From positions 24,501-88,500 of the forward strand of contig NZ_VDLV01000020.1 in NCBI RefSeq assembly GCF_013608025.1: 64,000 nt of DNA, in the 5' to 3' direction. This DNA comes from Pseudomonas brassicacearum subsp. neoaurantiaca (lineage in GTDB: Bacteria > Pseudomonadota > Gammaproteobacteria > Pseudomonadales > Pseudomonadaceae). Positions 8,408-16,526 of this stretch are shown piece by piece. The position numbers and the translations under genes were made by a program. The notes beneath the pieces are model-generated. The model saw nothing but the letters and a program-made list of their open reading frames with translations, searched no databases and had not been told where the DNA came from. Each line of letters opens with the position of its first letter. Position 1 is the first letter of the stretch.

Positions 8408-9112
8408 TTACCAGCCCAAGGTTTCTTTCAAAAAAGGAATCGTCAGCTTGCGCTGGGCCTGGAGGGAGGCCTGGTCGAGGCGTTCGAGCAGCTCGAACAA
8501 AGCGCTCATGCTGCGGGTGCCACGGGTGAGAATGAAATGCCCGACCTCATCGGTCAGGTGCAAGCCACGGCGGGAAGCGCGCAGTTGCAGCGCCCGCAGC
8601 TTGTCTTCATCGGAGAGCGGGCGCATCTGGAAAATCAGCGCCAGGGTCAGGCGGGACTTCAAGTCAGCCAGTTTCACCGGCAGCTCTCGCGGCGACGTCG
8701 ATGCAGCGATCAACAAGCGCCGCCCACTGTCGCGCAACCGGTTGAACAGGTGGAACAGTGCTTCTTCCCAATCAGCCTTGCCGGCCACGGCCTGGAGATC
8801 GTCCAGGCAGACCAGTTCGTATTGTTCAAGGTTGTCGAGAATTTCAACGCCACGATCGAGCAGTTCCGCCAGTGGCAGGTACACCGCCGGCTCGCCCAGT
8901 TGTTCGAATCGCAGGCACGCGGCCTGCAGAAGATGCGTGCGCCCTACTCCATCCTTGCCCCACAGGTAGATCAGGCTCTCCGTCCAGCCGGCGTCGGCTT
9001 CGCAAAGCCGCTCGACATAGCCGAGTGCAGCGGCATTGGCGCCTGGATAGTAGTTGATGAAGGTGGCGTCATCACGCAGACGCACACCAAGGGGCAGCTG
9101 AATCGGTTTCAT
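8408..9112 (-). CDS. hda: DnaA regulatory inactivator Hda
   Basis: 234-residue AAA+ protein homologous to DnaA domain III. With the DNA-loaded sliding clamp it stimulates ATP hydrolysis by DnaA to prevent re-initiation. The N-terminus MKPIQLPLGVRLRDDATF carries the clamp-binding QLPLGV; Walker A-like WGKDGVGRTHLL (~50-60), Walker B VCLDDLQAV, and the C-terminal lid with LTDEVGHFILTRGTRSM. Length and motifs are normal. Downstream gene direction: perM ends 9282 on the same strand upstream, 169 bases away. Confidence 0.96.
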   Translation of the reverse strand: MKPIQLPLGVRLRDDATFINYYPGANAAALGYVERLCEADAGWTESLIYLWGKDGVGRTHLLQAACLRFEQLGEPAVYLPLAELLDRGVEILDNLEQYELVCLDDLQAVAGKADWEEALFHLFNRLRDSGRRLLIAASTSPRELPVKLADLKSRLTLALIFQMRPLSDEDKLRALQLRASRRGLHLTDEVGHFILTRGTRSMSALFELLERLDQASLQAQRKLTIPFLKETLGW

Positions 9113-9234
9113 GCTGACTGAACAGTTCCAAAGGAACCATTAGTGGCCTCTGTGTAAAGTTCGCAAAGTTTATACCCGTGACGCGGACCGCACAATGCGC
9201 CGGACCACGAGCAAAATCAAAGGTTTGCAGCGAC

Positions 9235-9277
9235 AAGGGCGCGCAGCGTCAGTTTCCCTGACACCTCGCGCGCCCTT
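9235..9277. other. Long GC-rich hairpin between the permease gene and hda
   Basis: AAGGGCGCGC pairs with GCGCGCCCTT, with an inner GTCAG/CTGAC stem. There is no T-run on either side, so a classical intrinsic terminator is not obvious; it may be an mRNA 3'-end or processing structure after the permease gene. Confidence 0.6.
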
Positions 9278-9281
9278 GGCC

Positions 9282-10355
9282 TTACAGGTCGGGGTCTTCG
9301 ACGCCGCTATAAATGTCCGAATCCTTGTACAGATCGTGCACATGACGCACCAGCACCATGATCACCGCTGCCACCGGCAGCGCCAGCAGGATCCCGGTGA
9401 AACCGAACAACTCGCCACCCGCCAGGATCGCGAAGATCACCGCCACAGGATGCAAGCCAATGCGATCGCCTACCAGCAAGGGCGTCAGTACCATGCCTTC
9501 CAGGGCCTGTCCAACCATGAACACCGCCACGATGCCGACCATGGGGTACAGGTCGCCACCGAACTGGAACAGCCCGGCAACCAGCGCCGCGCCGATGCCG
9601 ATGACAAACCCCATGTAAGGCACGATGGCCGCCAACCCGGCGATCATCCCGATCAACAACCCGAGTTCCAGCCCCACCAGCATCAACCCAGCCGCGTAGA
9701 TGAAGCCCAGCGCCACCATGACGAGCAGTTGGCCGCGCACGAATGCGCCTAGCACCTCATGACATTCGCCAGTCAGCGTCATGATGCGCTCCTCGCGATG
9801 ACGCGGCAGCAGGCTGCGGATCTTGGCCATCATCAAATCCCAGTCGCGCAACAGATAGAAACTCACCACCGGGATCAACACCAGGTTCGCCAGCCAACCG
9901 ATCAACGCCAGACTCGACGCCGTGGCCTGGCTCAACACCACGCCGACGATATCGGTGGTCTGGCCCATGTGCTCGCTGATGGCGGCCTTGACCCTGTCGA
10001 ATTTCCAGAAGCCATCCGCCAACCCCAGCTTCGACTGCACCCATGGCACCGCGCTGTGCTGGAGCCAGTCGAGCATCTGTGGCGCCAGCTCATACAGGCG
10101 AAACAGTTGCTTGGCGAGCATCGGAATCAGCACCAGCAACAGCGCGCTGACGATCAAGGTAAACAGCGCGAACACCGCCACTACGCCCCAGGTCCTGGAC
10201 AGCCCGAGCTTCTCCAGGCGATCGACCACCGGATCGAACAGGTAGGCCAACAACAGCGCAACCAGGAACGGCGTGAGGATCGGATGCAGCAAGTAGATAA
10301 ATGCAATCAGCAGGGCGACCCCACCCAACCAGAACCAACGCCGCGTATCGCCCAT
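9282..10355 (-). CDS. AI-2E family transporter (PerM-like permease)
   Basis: 357 residues with about eight hydrophobic segments, in the pattern of the PerM/AI-2E exporter family: two TM near the N-terminus (~10-50), one ~60-80, a long soluble loop (~90-140), then TM ~150-175 and a cluster at ~205-335. Family motif region AGLAAIVPYMGFVIGIG is present near residue 240. Members range from autoinducer-2 export to ion/Na+ antiport, and the substrate here is unknown. Start at 10355. It lies 31 bases after the DUF2066 gene on the same strand, so they are probably cotranscribed. Confidence 0.85.
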   Translation of the reverse strand: MGDTRRWFWLGGVALLIAFIYLLHPILTPFLVALLLAYLFDPVVDRLEKLGLSRTWGVVAVFALFTLIVSALLLVLIPMLAKQLFRLYELAPQMLDWLQHSAVPWVQSKLGLADGFWKFDRVKAAISEHMGQTTDIVGVVLSQATASSLALIGWLANLVLIPVVSFYLLRDWDLMMAKIRSLLPRHREERIMTLTGECHEVLGAFVRGQLLVMVALGFIYAAGLMLVGLELGLLIGMIAGLAAIVPYMGFVIGIGAALVAGLFQFGGDLYPMVGIVAVFMVGQALEGMVLTPLLVGDRIGLHPVAVIFAILAGGELFGFTGILLALPVAAVIMVLVRHVHDLYKDSDIYSGVEDPDL

Positions 10356-10386
10356 GAACCACTCCTGACCCTATATAAAGAAGAAA

Positions 10387-11445
10387 CTACCAGCGGAACC
10401 GCAGATTGGCCGCCGGCGCGGGCGCTGGCTGGGCGGGCGCAACGGTCCCATCGACGGCGGGCTGGACCGCAGGCGTTGGCGCTACAGCCTCACCGGCGGG
10501 GATTTCCTGCAGTTTCGCCAGGGCCAACTGTGCTTTCAATTGCTCGGCGCTGCCGTTGACCTTGTAGAAACTCATGTCACCTTCGACCCGTTGCAATTGC
10601 CCACCGAACGGTTCGAGCAACCGCCCCAGGGCCGCGTAACGCTCAAGACTCATGCCCTGCACTTCCAGCAACTGTTCGGTCGCCACACCCGGCTTGGCCA
10701 CGAAACGTGGTGCCAGGCGCTGGCTCACCGCCAACATTACGGCATCGGCCAATGCCGCCGGATCAGCCCCTTGCGCATTGCCTTGCTCGCGCTGGTCGCC
10801 CAACCACAGGCGCCAGGTCGCTTGCCATTGGCCGCCCTCTTCTTTCGCGTGGACAGCCAGCAAAGCGTCTGAGCCATAACGCTCCGAAGCATTACGCAAC
10901 GGAGCCGGGTCATTGCCTTCCAGGTTCGGTGCCGTCGCGACAATCTGCTCGCTCAGGTCCGCCAGCGGCAAGTGCAACGGCAACCCCCGGTGCTGAGCGG
11001 CACGGCGCAGCGGCGTAGCACTGCCTTGCCCATCCCCCACCAGGCTGGAACCTTCCGCCGAATCATTCAGCCACCAGGCCAGGATCGAAGGACGATTAGC
11101 TCCCCAAAGCGATAGACCCGCCGAGCGCAACGCGCGATCGGTGCTGGCAGGATCGAAGTCTACTTGCAGGCTCTCGGGCGGACCGGCATCGTAGCCGTAT
11201 TGAAGAATGATTTGCTGCGGGTCCTTGCGGGTCGCCGCCAGGCCTGGGTTCTGAGCGGCCTTGGCGTCGCCGGTCAGGCGCAGCACCAAGGTGTCCAGGG
11301 CTCGCAACGTCGCCTGGTTACGCTCGTCCGGCGCCTGGCTGCTGACCGGCTCACGCACCTGGTAAAGGTTATTGAGGGTTTCGGCATGGCTCGCGAGGCT
11401 GATCAGCGACAAGCAGCCAACAGACAAGAATTTGAACAAACGCAT
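10387..11445 (-). CDS. DUF2066 domain periplasmic protein
   Basis: 352 residues from MRLFKFLSVGCLSLISLASHAE, a clear Sec signal peptide; two earlier in-frame ATGs would spoil it. The body resembles the conserved gammaproteobacterial DUF2066 proteins found next to purM (motifs NLYQVREPVSSQ near the mature N-terminus, VDFDPASTDRAL, ILAWWLNDSAEG). The C-terminus is Pro/Ala-rich (about residues 315-345). Function is unknown. Divergent from purM, and followed by the AI-2E permease gene, the arrangement seen in other Pseudomonas. Confidence 0.85.
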   Translation of the reverse strand: MRLFKFLSVGCLSLISLASHAETLNNLYQVREPVSSQAPDERNQATLRALDTLVLRLTGDAKAAQNPGLAATRKDPQQIILQYGYDAGPPESLQVDFDPASTDRALRSAGLSLWGANRPSILAWWLNDSAEGSSLVGDGQGSATPLRRAAQHRGLPLHLPLADLSEQIVATAPNLEGNDPAPLRNASERYGSDALLAVHAKEEGGQWQATWRLWLGDQREQGNAQGADPAALADAVMLAVSQRLAPRFVAKPGVATEQLLEVQGMSLERYAALGRLLEPFGGQLQRVEGDMSFYKVNGSAEQLKAQLALAKLQEIPAGEAVAPTPAVQPAVDGTVAPAQPAPAPAANLRFRW

Positions 11446-11810
11446 GGAGGATTCCCGGACATAACGGCTGGCACCGGCCGTGTGGAGAAGATTGAGCATG
11501 GCTGTGACACGGCACCAGGCAAAACATTCACCTGCCCGATGCAAGTTTCCACGGTCATAACCATAGTCGCTTACCGCTACACCTTATACAGACGCGTCGC
11601 ACAGTACCAATACAAGAAATATCGGTTTTTTTTGGCGGATATGTCCCTGCCCGTCGGCGCGAGGATGGCCGCTGCTCCACAAGCCTGATAAAATCGCGCG
11701 CCTTCGCAGACCGGCAATGGCTGGGCACCCGGAATAATTCGTACAACGGTTATTCAACGGCCCCGGCGATCGGTCGTTACCCAGAAATCCCCCCTTTAAA
11801 GGCCTGGATC
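11446..11810. other. Divergent promoter region between DUF2066 gene and purM
   Basis: 365 bases with no gene. A TGATAAAAT stretch near 11686 could be a -10 for purM. I see no convincing PUR box, riboswitch or repeat. Confidence 0.4.
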
Positions 11811-12869
11811 ATGAGCAAGCAACCCTCCCTGAGCTACAAGGACGCCGGTGTAGACATCGACGCCGGTGAAGCATTGGTCGAACGCATCAAGAGCGTCGCC
11901 AAGCGCACCGCGCGCCCGGAAGTCATGGGCGGCCTGGGCGGTTTTGGCGCCCTCTGCGAAATCCCGGCCGGCTACAAGCAACCGGTTCTGGTCTCCGGCA
12001 CCGACGGCGTTGGCACCAAGCTGCGCCTGGCCCTGAACCTGAACAAGCACGATAGCATCGGCATCGACCTGGTAGCCATGTGCGTGAACGACCTGGTGGT
12101 CTGCGGCGCCGAACCACTGTTCTTCCTCGACTACTACGCCACCGGCAAGCTGAACGTCGACACCGCTGCCCAGGTCGTGACCGGCATCGGCGCCGGCTGC
12201 GAGCTGTCCGGCTGCTCCCTGGTCGGCGGCGAAACCGCTGAAATGCCTGGCATGTACGAAGGCGAAGACTACGACCTGGCCGGCTTCTGCGTCGGCGTCG
12301 TGGAGAAAGCCGAAATCATCGACGGTTCGAAAGTCGCTGCTGGCGATGCCCTGCTCGCCCTGCCATCTTCCGGCCCGCACTCCAACGGTTACTCGCTGAT
12401 CCGCAAGATCATCGAAGTGTCCGGCGCCGACATCGAGAACACCCAGCTCGACGGCAAGCCGCTGGCCGACCTGCTGATGGCCCCGACCCGCATCTACGTC
12501 AAGCCGCTGCTCAAGCTGATCAAGGACACCGGCGCCGTCAAGGCCATGGCCCACATCACGGGTGGTGGCCTGCTGGACAACATCCCGCGCGTGCTGCCAA
12601 ATGGCGCCCAGGCCGTGGTCGACGTGGCGAGCTGGACCCGCCCGGCCGTCTTCGACTGGCTGCAAGAGAAAGGCAATGTCGATGAAACCGAAATGCACCG
12701 CGTGCTGAACTGCGGCGTGGGCATGGTCATCTGCGTGGCCCAGGAGCACGTCGAAACCGCCCTGAACGTACTACGTGAAGCCGGCGAGCAGCCTTGGGTC
12801 ATCGGCCAGATCGCCACCGCGGCCGAAGGCGCTGCGCAGGTCGAGCTGAAAAACCTTAAGGCACATTGA
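11811..12869 (+). CDS. purM: Phosphoribosylformylglycinamidine cyclo-ligase (AIR synthetase) PurM
   Basis: Fifth step of purine synthesis: ATP-dependent ring closure of FGAM to AIR. The 352-residue protein begins [20 protein letters not shown] and has the family motifs [14 protein letters not shown] (~60-75), [12 protein letters not shown] (~138-150), [13 protein letters not shown] and [16 protein letters not shown]. Length is normal. Its TGA shares a base with the ATG of purN, giving a coupled purM-purN pair as in most gammaproteobacteria. Confidence 0.98.
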   Translation: MSKQPSLSYKDAGVDIDAGEALVERIKSVAKRTARPEVMGGLGGFGALCEIPAGYKQPVLVSGTDGVGTKLRLALNLNKHDSIGIDLVAMCVNDLVVCGAEPLFFLDYYATGKLNVDTAAQVVTGIGAGCELSGCSLVGGETAEMPGMYEGEDYDLAGFCVGVVEKAEIIDGSKVAAGDALLALPSSGPHSNGYSLIRKIIEVSGADIENTQLDGKPLADLLMAPTRIYVKPLLKLIKDTGAVKAMAHITGGGLLDNIPRVLPNGAQAVVDVASWTRPAVFDWLQEKGNVDETEMHRVLNCGVGMVICVAQEHVETALNVLREAGEQPWVIGQIATAAEGAAQVELKNLKAH

Positions 12870-13531
12870 TGCACGAGCAGATGCCTGCATCCTGTAACGT
12901 CGTGGTGCTGCTGTCCGGCACCGGCAGTAACCTGCAGGCCCTGATCGACAGCACGCGGACCGGCGACAGCCCGGTCCGCATCCGCGCGGTGATCTCCAAC
13001 CGCGCCGACGCCTACGGCCTGCAACGCGCCAAGGATGCGGGAATCGACACCCGCGTCTTGGATCACAAGGCGTTCGAGGGCCGCGAAGCCTTCGACGCCG
13101 CGCTGATCGAACAGATCGACACCTTCAATCCGCAACTGGTCGTACTCGCTGGCTTCATGCGCATTCTCAGCGCTGGCTTCGTGCGGCACTACCAGGGCCG
13201 CCTGTTCAATATCCATCCCTCGCTGCTGCCCAAATACAAAGGGTTACACACTCATCAGCGGGCGCTGGAGGCCGGAGACACTGAGCATGGCTGCTCGGTG
13301 CACTTTGTCACCGAGGAACTCGATGGCGGACCACTGGTCGTACAGGCAGTAATACCGGTAGAGTTGCACGACACGCCGCAAAGCCTGGCGCAACGGGTCC
13401 ATGCCCGCGAGCACCAGATCTACCCGATGGCCGTGCGTTGGTTTGCCGAAGGACGGCTGACCCTCGACGATCGCGGCGCCTCACTGGACGGCCAGTTGCT
13501 CGCCGCCAGCGGCCATTTGATTCGATACTAG
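12869..13531 (+). CDS. purN: Phosphoribosylglycinamide formyltransferase PurN
   Basis: Transfers a formyl group from 10-formyl-THF to GAR. The 220-residue protein has the N-terminal VVVLLSGTGSNLQALID, the catalytic Asn/His in NIHPSLLPKYKG (~110-121), and the Asp in VTEELDGGPLVVQ (~150). Start: ATG at 12869 overlapping the purM stop by one base; a TTG at 12866 is in frame but less likely. Followed after 8 bases by the DUF3108 gene. Confidence 0.97.
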   Translation: MHEQMPASCNVVVLLSGTGSNLQALIDSTRTGDSPVRIRAVISNRADAYGLQRAKDAGIDTRVLDHKAFEGREAFDAALIEQIDTFNPQLVVLAGFMRILSAGFVRHYQGRLFNIHPSLLPKYKGLHTHQRALEAGDTEHGCSVHFVTEELDGGPLVVQAVIPVELHDTPQSLAQRVHAREHQIYPMAVRWFAEGRLTLDDRGASLDGQLLAASGHLIRY

Positions 13532-13539
13532 GAGATTTT

Positions 13540-14253
13540 ATGCGTCGCGCCCTGCTCTTCGCTTGCGCTCTGCTTGCCTTGCCCCTGGCACAGGCTGCAG
13601 ACCTTCAACCGTTTTCCGCCAGCTACACCGCCGATTGGAAACAGTTGCCCATGAGCGGCACCGCCGAGCGCAGCCTGACCAAGGAAGCCAACGGTACCTG
13701 GAAGCTGAGCTTCAAGGCTTCGATGATGATCGCCAGCCTGACCGAAGAAAGCACCCTGACGCTGGACAAGGACACTTTGCTTCCCCAGTCCTATCACTTC
13801 GAGCGCGGTGGCCTGGGCAAGGCAAAGAAGGCCGACCTGGACTTCGACTGGAACACCAAGATGGTCACCGGCACCGATCGCGGTGACGCGGTCAAGCTGC
13901 CGTTGAACCGTGGCATGGTCGATAAATCCACTTATCAGTTGGCCCTGCAGCATGACGTGGCCGCTGGCAAGAAAAGCATGAGTTACCAGGTCGTCGATGA
14001 CGGCGAAGTCGATACCTATGACTTCCGCGTGCTGGGCTCGGAAAAAGTCGACACCAAGGCCGGCCAGATCGACGCGATCAAGGTCGAGCGCGTGCGCGAC
14101 CCGACTCAGAGCAAGCGCATCACCGTGCTCTGGTTCGCCAAGGACTGGGACTACCTGCTAGTACGCCTGCAACAAGTCGAGACCGACGGCAAGGAATACA
14201 ACATCATGCTCCAGGACGGCACGGTCAACGGCAAGGCTGTGAAAGGCAGCTGA
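13540..14253 (+). CDS. DUF3108 domain periplasmic protein
   Basis: 237 residues from MRRALLFACALLALPLAQAAD, a Sec signal peptide; RBS AGGAG lies 5 bases upstream of the ATG. The DUF3108 body is beta-rich with FSASYTADWKQLPMSGTAERSL at the start of the mature protein and VERVRDPTQSKRITVLWFA near residue 180. Function is unknown; the family is a secreted protein habitually placed behind purN in Pseudomonas. Ends with a strong intrinsic terminator. Confidence 0.88.
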   Translation: MRRALLFACALLALPLAQAADLQPFSASYTADWKQLPMSGTAERSLTKEANGTWKLSFKASMMIASLTEESTLTLDKDTLLPQSYHFERGGLGKAKKADLDFDWNTKMVTGTDRGDAVKLPLNRGMVDKSTYQLALQHDVAAGKKSMSYQVVDDGEVDTYDFRVLGSEKVDTKAGQIDAIKVERVRDPTQSKRITVLWFAKDWDYLLVRLQQVETDGKEYNIMLQDGTVNGKAVKGS

Positions 14254-14270
14254 TCCACGCCGATAACATC

Positions 14271-14297
14271 AAGCCCCGCAAATGCGGGGCTTTTTGT
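14271..14297 (+). terminator. Intrinsic terminator after the DUF3108 gene
   Basis: AAGCCCCGCA-AATGCGGGGC stem followed by TTTTTGTT, 17 bases after the stop codon. Confidence 0.9.
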
Positions 14298-14326
14298 TGC
14301 CGGATTTCAACCCGGCCGATGGGCCT

Positions 14327-14442
14327 GTGGGAGTAAACCTGTGGGAGCGAGCTTGCTCCGGGCGGCGATCCGACGATAGCGCCGGATCAGCCAACTCCAC
14401 TATCAACTGACACACAGTTATCGCGAGCAAGCTCGCTCCCAC
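14327..14442. repeat. REP doublet, family A, with a truncated extra arm
   Basis: A vestigial GTGGGAG at 14327 is followed at 14341 by a full arm, with the complementary arm ending at 14442. The rest of 14443-14654 shows no gene; an AT-rich stretch (AAAATCTATAAC, ~14590) may hold the promoter of the next gene. Confidence 0.85.
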
Positions 14443-14654
14443 AGGTTTTATTTGCGCTCACGCCTGGCGACATGAAATCTTTTTCATGAACACCACCTGC
14501 GACCGAATGCCGCGCCCTGCCTGGCCTGCAGGATGGTTGCGCTTTCCATGAAAACTTTTTAACGAACCGGGGCATTTACTTAGCACGCTACCAAAATCTA
14601 TAACAAAGTCCTGCACACGCCTTGCTGCAGATAACAGAGATTGGAGCTTGCAAG

Positions 14655-14849
14655 ATGACTGTGAAAGTAACTGAACGCGACGACGCCCATATGTCCCACG
14701 AAGGCATTGCCGCCGGCATCCGGATCTGGGACGTGCATCAACAGGACATGCTGGTAGGGATGTTCCACTCCGAGACGGACGCCCACAGCTACAAGGCCGA
14801 GCTGGAGCGTGAGGAGCGGCAGCGCTTGCGTGAGACCGCGCAATCCTGA
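14655..14849 (+). CDS. Small conserved-type hypothetical protein, 64 residues
   Basis: Starts MTVKVTERDDAHMSHEG at 14655 with GGAG at about 10 bases upstream. The product is acidic, hydrophilic and probably soluble, with a C-terminal helix rich in Glu/Arg (LEREERQRLRE). An internal ATG (MSHEGI) could be used instead. No known domain is recognised. The reading frame has normal codon use and stands alone between two REP doublets, so I believe it is a real small gene rather than noise. Confidence 0.65.
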   Translation: MTVKVTERDDAHMSHEGIAAGIRIWDVHQQDMLVGMFHSETDAHSYKAELEREERQRLRETAQS

Positions 14850-14864
14850 ACACACAAAACACCT

Positions 14865-14951
14865 GTGGGAGCGAGCTTGCTCGCGATAGCGGGGCATCAG
14901 CCAACATCTCTGTCACTGATAGACCGCCATCGCGAGCAAGCTCGCTCCCAC
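14865..14951. repeat. REP doublet, family A, convergent
   Basis: Full-length inverted arms flanking a spacer containing ATCAGCCAACATCTCTGTCA, a spacer also seen in the 16417 element. Confidence 0.9.
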
Positions 14952-14988
14952 AGGTTTTGTGTTTCAACTCAATGGCATTGCGCCCTGC

Positions 14989-15528
14989 TTACCACATCAA
15001 ATCATCAGGAATCTGATACGCCGCGTACGGATCATCGGCATCCACTTCTTCGGTCTGGGTGTTGAGCTGGACGATGCGCTTGGGGTCGCGTTCCTGGATT
15101 TTCAGCGCCGCTTCGCGCGGGATCACTTCGTAGCCGCCGGCATGGTGAACGATCGCCAGGGAGCCACTGCTGAGCTTGTTGCGCATCAGCGTATTGACCG
15201 AGATGCGCTTGACCTTCTTGTCGTCGACAAAATTGTAGTAGTCCTCAGTGGTCAGCTTCGGCAAGCGCGAGACTTCGATCAATTGCTTGATTTGCGCAGC
15301 CCGGGCTTTCTGCTCAGCCTTTTCCTGCTGCTGACGATTGAGTTCCTGGTCGCGCTTGACCTTCTCGGCCATGGCTTCCTGGGCAGCACGCTGCTGGGAA
15401 TCATCCAGCTCGATCTGGCCTTTGTGGGCCAGGCGTTGCTGTTTCTGTTTCTCTTTGCCGACCTGCTTGGCCTGCTTTTGGTTGACCAGCCCTGCTTTGA
15501 GCAACTGGTCGCGAAGGGAAAGGCTCAT
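14989..15528 (-). CDS. DUF2058 family protein (YaiL-like)
   Basis: 179 residues, very charged. Residues ~5-90 (SLRDQLLKAGLVNQKQAKQV then Lys/Gln/Glu-rich helix) are a predicted coiled coil; the C-terminal part has EDYYNFVDDKKVKRI and LIVHHAGGYEVIPREAALKI-type segments typical of DUF2058 (YaiL), a nucleoprotein/polysomal-associated family of unknown function. It lies 26 bases after mazG on the same strand, so it is the last gene of relA-mazG-DUF2058. Confidence 0.88.
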   Translation of the reverse strand: MSLSLRDQLLKAGLVNQKQAKQVGKEKQKQQRLAHKGQIELDDSQQRAAQEAMAEKVKRDQELNRQQQEKAEQKARAAQIKQLIEVSRLPKLTTEDYYNFVDDKKVKRISVNTLMRNKLSSGSLAIVHHAGGYEVIPREAALKIQERDPKRIVQLNTQTEEVDADDPYAAYQIPDDLMW

Positions 15529-15554
15529 GGTGCTTACTCACTTAGGCAACGGCC

Positions 15555-16388
15555 TCAGCCACAGCTGGGCAAATTCTTTTCCTGACGTTTGGCTTCGCCC
15601 CACAAGGCGTCCAACTCTTCGAGGGTGCAATCTTCCATGGGACGGTGGGTGTCGCGCAATGCCTGTTCGATAAATCGGAAACGGCGCTCGAACTTTGCAT
15701 TGGCGCCACGCAGGGCCGTCTCGGGGTCCACCTTGAGGTGTCGCGCCAGGTTGACCACGCTGAACAACAGATCGCCCACCTCATCGCTGATAGCCGCGGG
15801 ATCGTTGTCCGCCATGGCTTCGAGCACTTCGTCCAGCTCTTCCCTGACCTTATCGAGTACCGGCAACGGCCCCGGCCAGTCGAAACCCACCTGGCCGGCA
15901 CGCTTCTGCAGTTTTGCCGACCGGGACAAGGCCGGCAGTGCCGTCGGGACATCGTCGAGCAACGATAACTGCTCGGGCGCCGATGCTTTCTCGGCACGTT
16001 CTTGGGCCTTGATTTCTTCCCAGCGCTGCTTGACCTGCTCTTCGCTCAATCGCGGGATATCCACGGGCGCATACAAATCACCGGTAGGGAACACGTGGGG
16101 ATGGCGACGAATCAGCTTGCGCGTGATGCTGTCGACCACGCTGGCGAATTCGAAACGGTTCTCTTCCCGGGCCAATTGGCTGTAATACACCACCTGGAAC
16201 AACAGATCGCCCAGCTCACCCTGCAAGTGATCGAAATCGCCGCGCTCGATCGCATCGGCCACTTCGTAGGCTTCTTCCAAGGTATGCGGGACGATGGTGG
16301 CGTAGGTTTGCTTGATGTCCCACGGGCAACCGTATTGCGGGTCCCGCAGGCGATTCATCAGGTGGAGCAGGTCTTCGAGGCTGTACAT
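15555..16388 (-). CDS. mazG: Nucleoside triphosphate pyrophosphohydrolase MazG
   Basis: Hydrolyses (d)NTPs to NMP and PPi; in E. coli it also lowers ppGpp effects under starvation. 277 residues with two MazG domains: N-terminal LMNRLRDPQYGCPWDIKQTY and EEAYEVADAIERGD metal-binding ExxE, and C-terminal VREELDEVLEAMAD / EVGDLLFSVVNLARH. Start ATG 16388 rather than the TTG one codon earlier. Immediately downstream of relA (138-base gap holding a REP doublet), matching the conserved relA-mazG pairing. Confidence 0.96.
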   Translation of the reverse strand: MYSLEDLLHLMNRLRDPQYGCPWDIKQTYATIVPHTLEEAYEVADAIERGDFDHLQGELGDLLFQVVYYSQLAREENRFEFASVVDSITRKLIRRHPHVFPTGDLYAPVDIPRLSEEQVKQRWEEIKAQERAEKASAPEQLSLLDDVPTALPALSRSAKLQKRAGQVGFDWPGPLPVLDKVREELDEVLEAMADNDPAAISDEVGDLLFSVVNLARHLKVDPETALRGANAKFERRFRFIEQALRDTHRPMEDCTLEELDALWGEAKRQEKNLPSCG

Positions 16389-16416
16389 CAATCCATCCCG
16401 TCACAAAAAAAGCCCT

Positions 16417-16504
16417 GTGGGAGCGAGCTTGCTCGCGATTAGCGGAGCATCAGTTAACATCTCTGTCACTGGTAGACCGCTATCGCGAGCAAGCTCGCTC
16501 CCAC
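16417..16504. repeat. REP doublet, family A, convergent
   Basis: Lies between relA and mazG, which are co-directional; could influence relative mRNA stability of the two genes. Confidence 0.9.
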
Positions 16505-16526
16505 ATTGTTGGACTGCGCCTGACCT

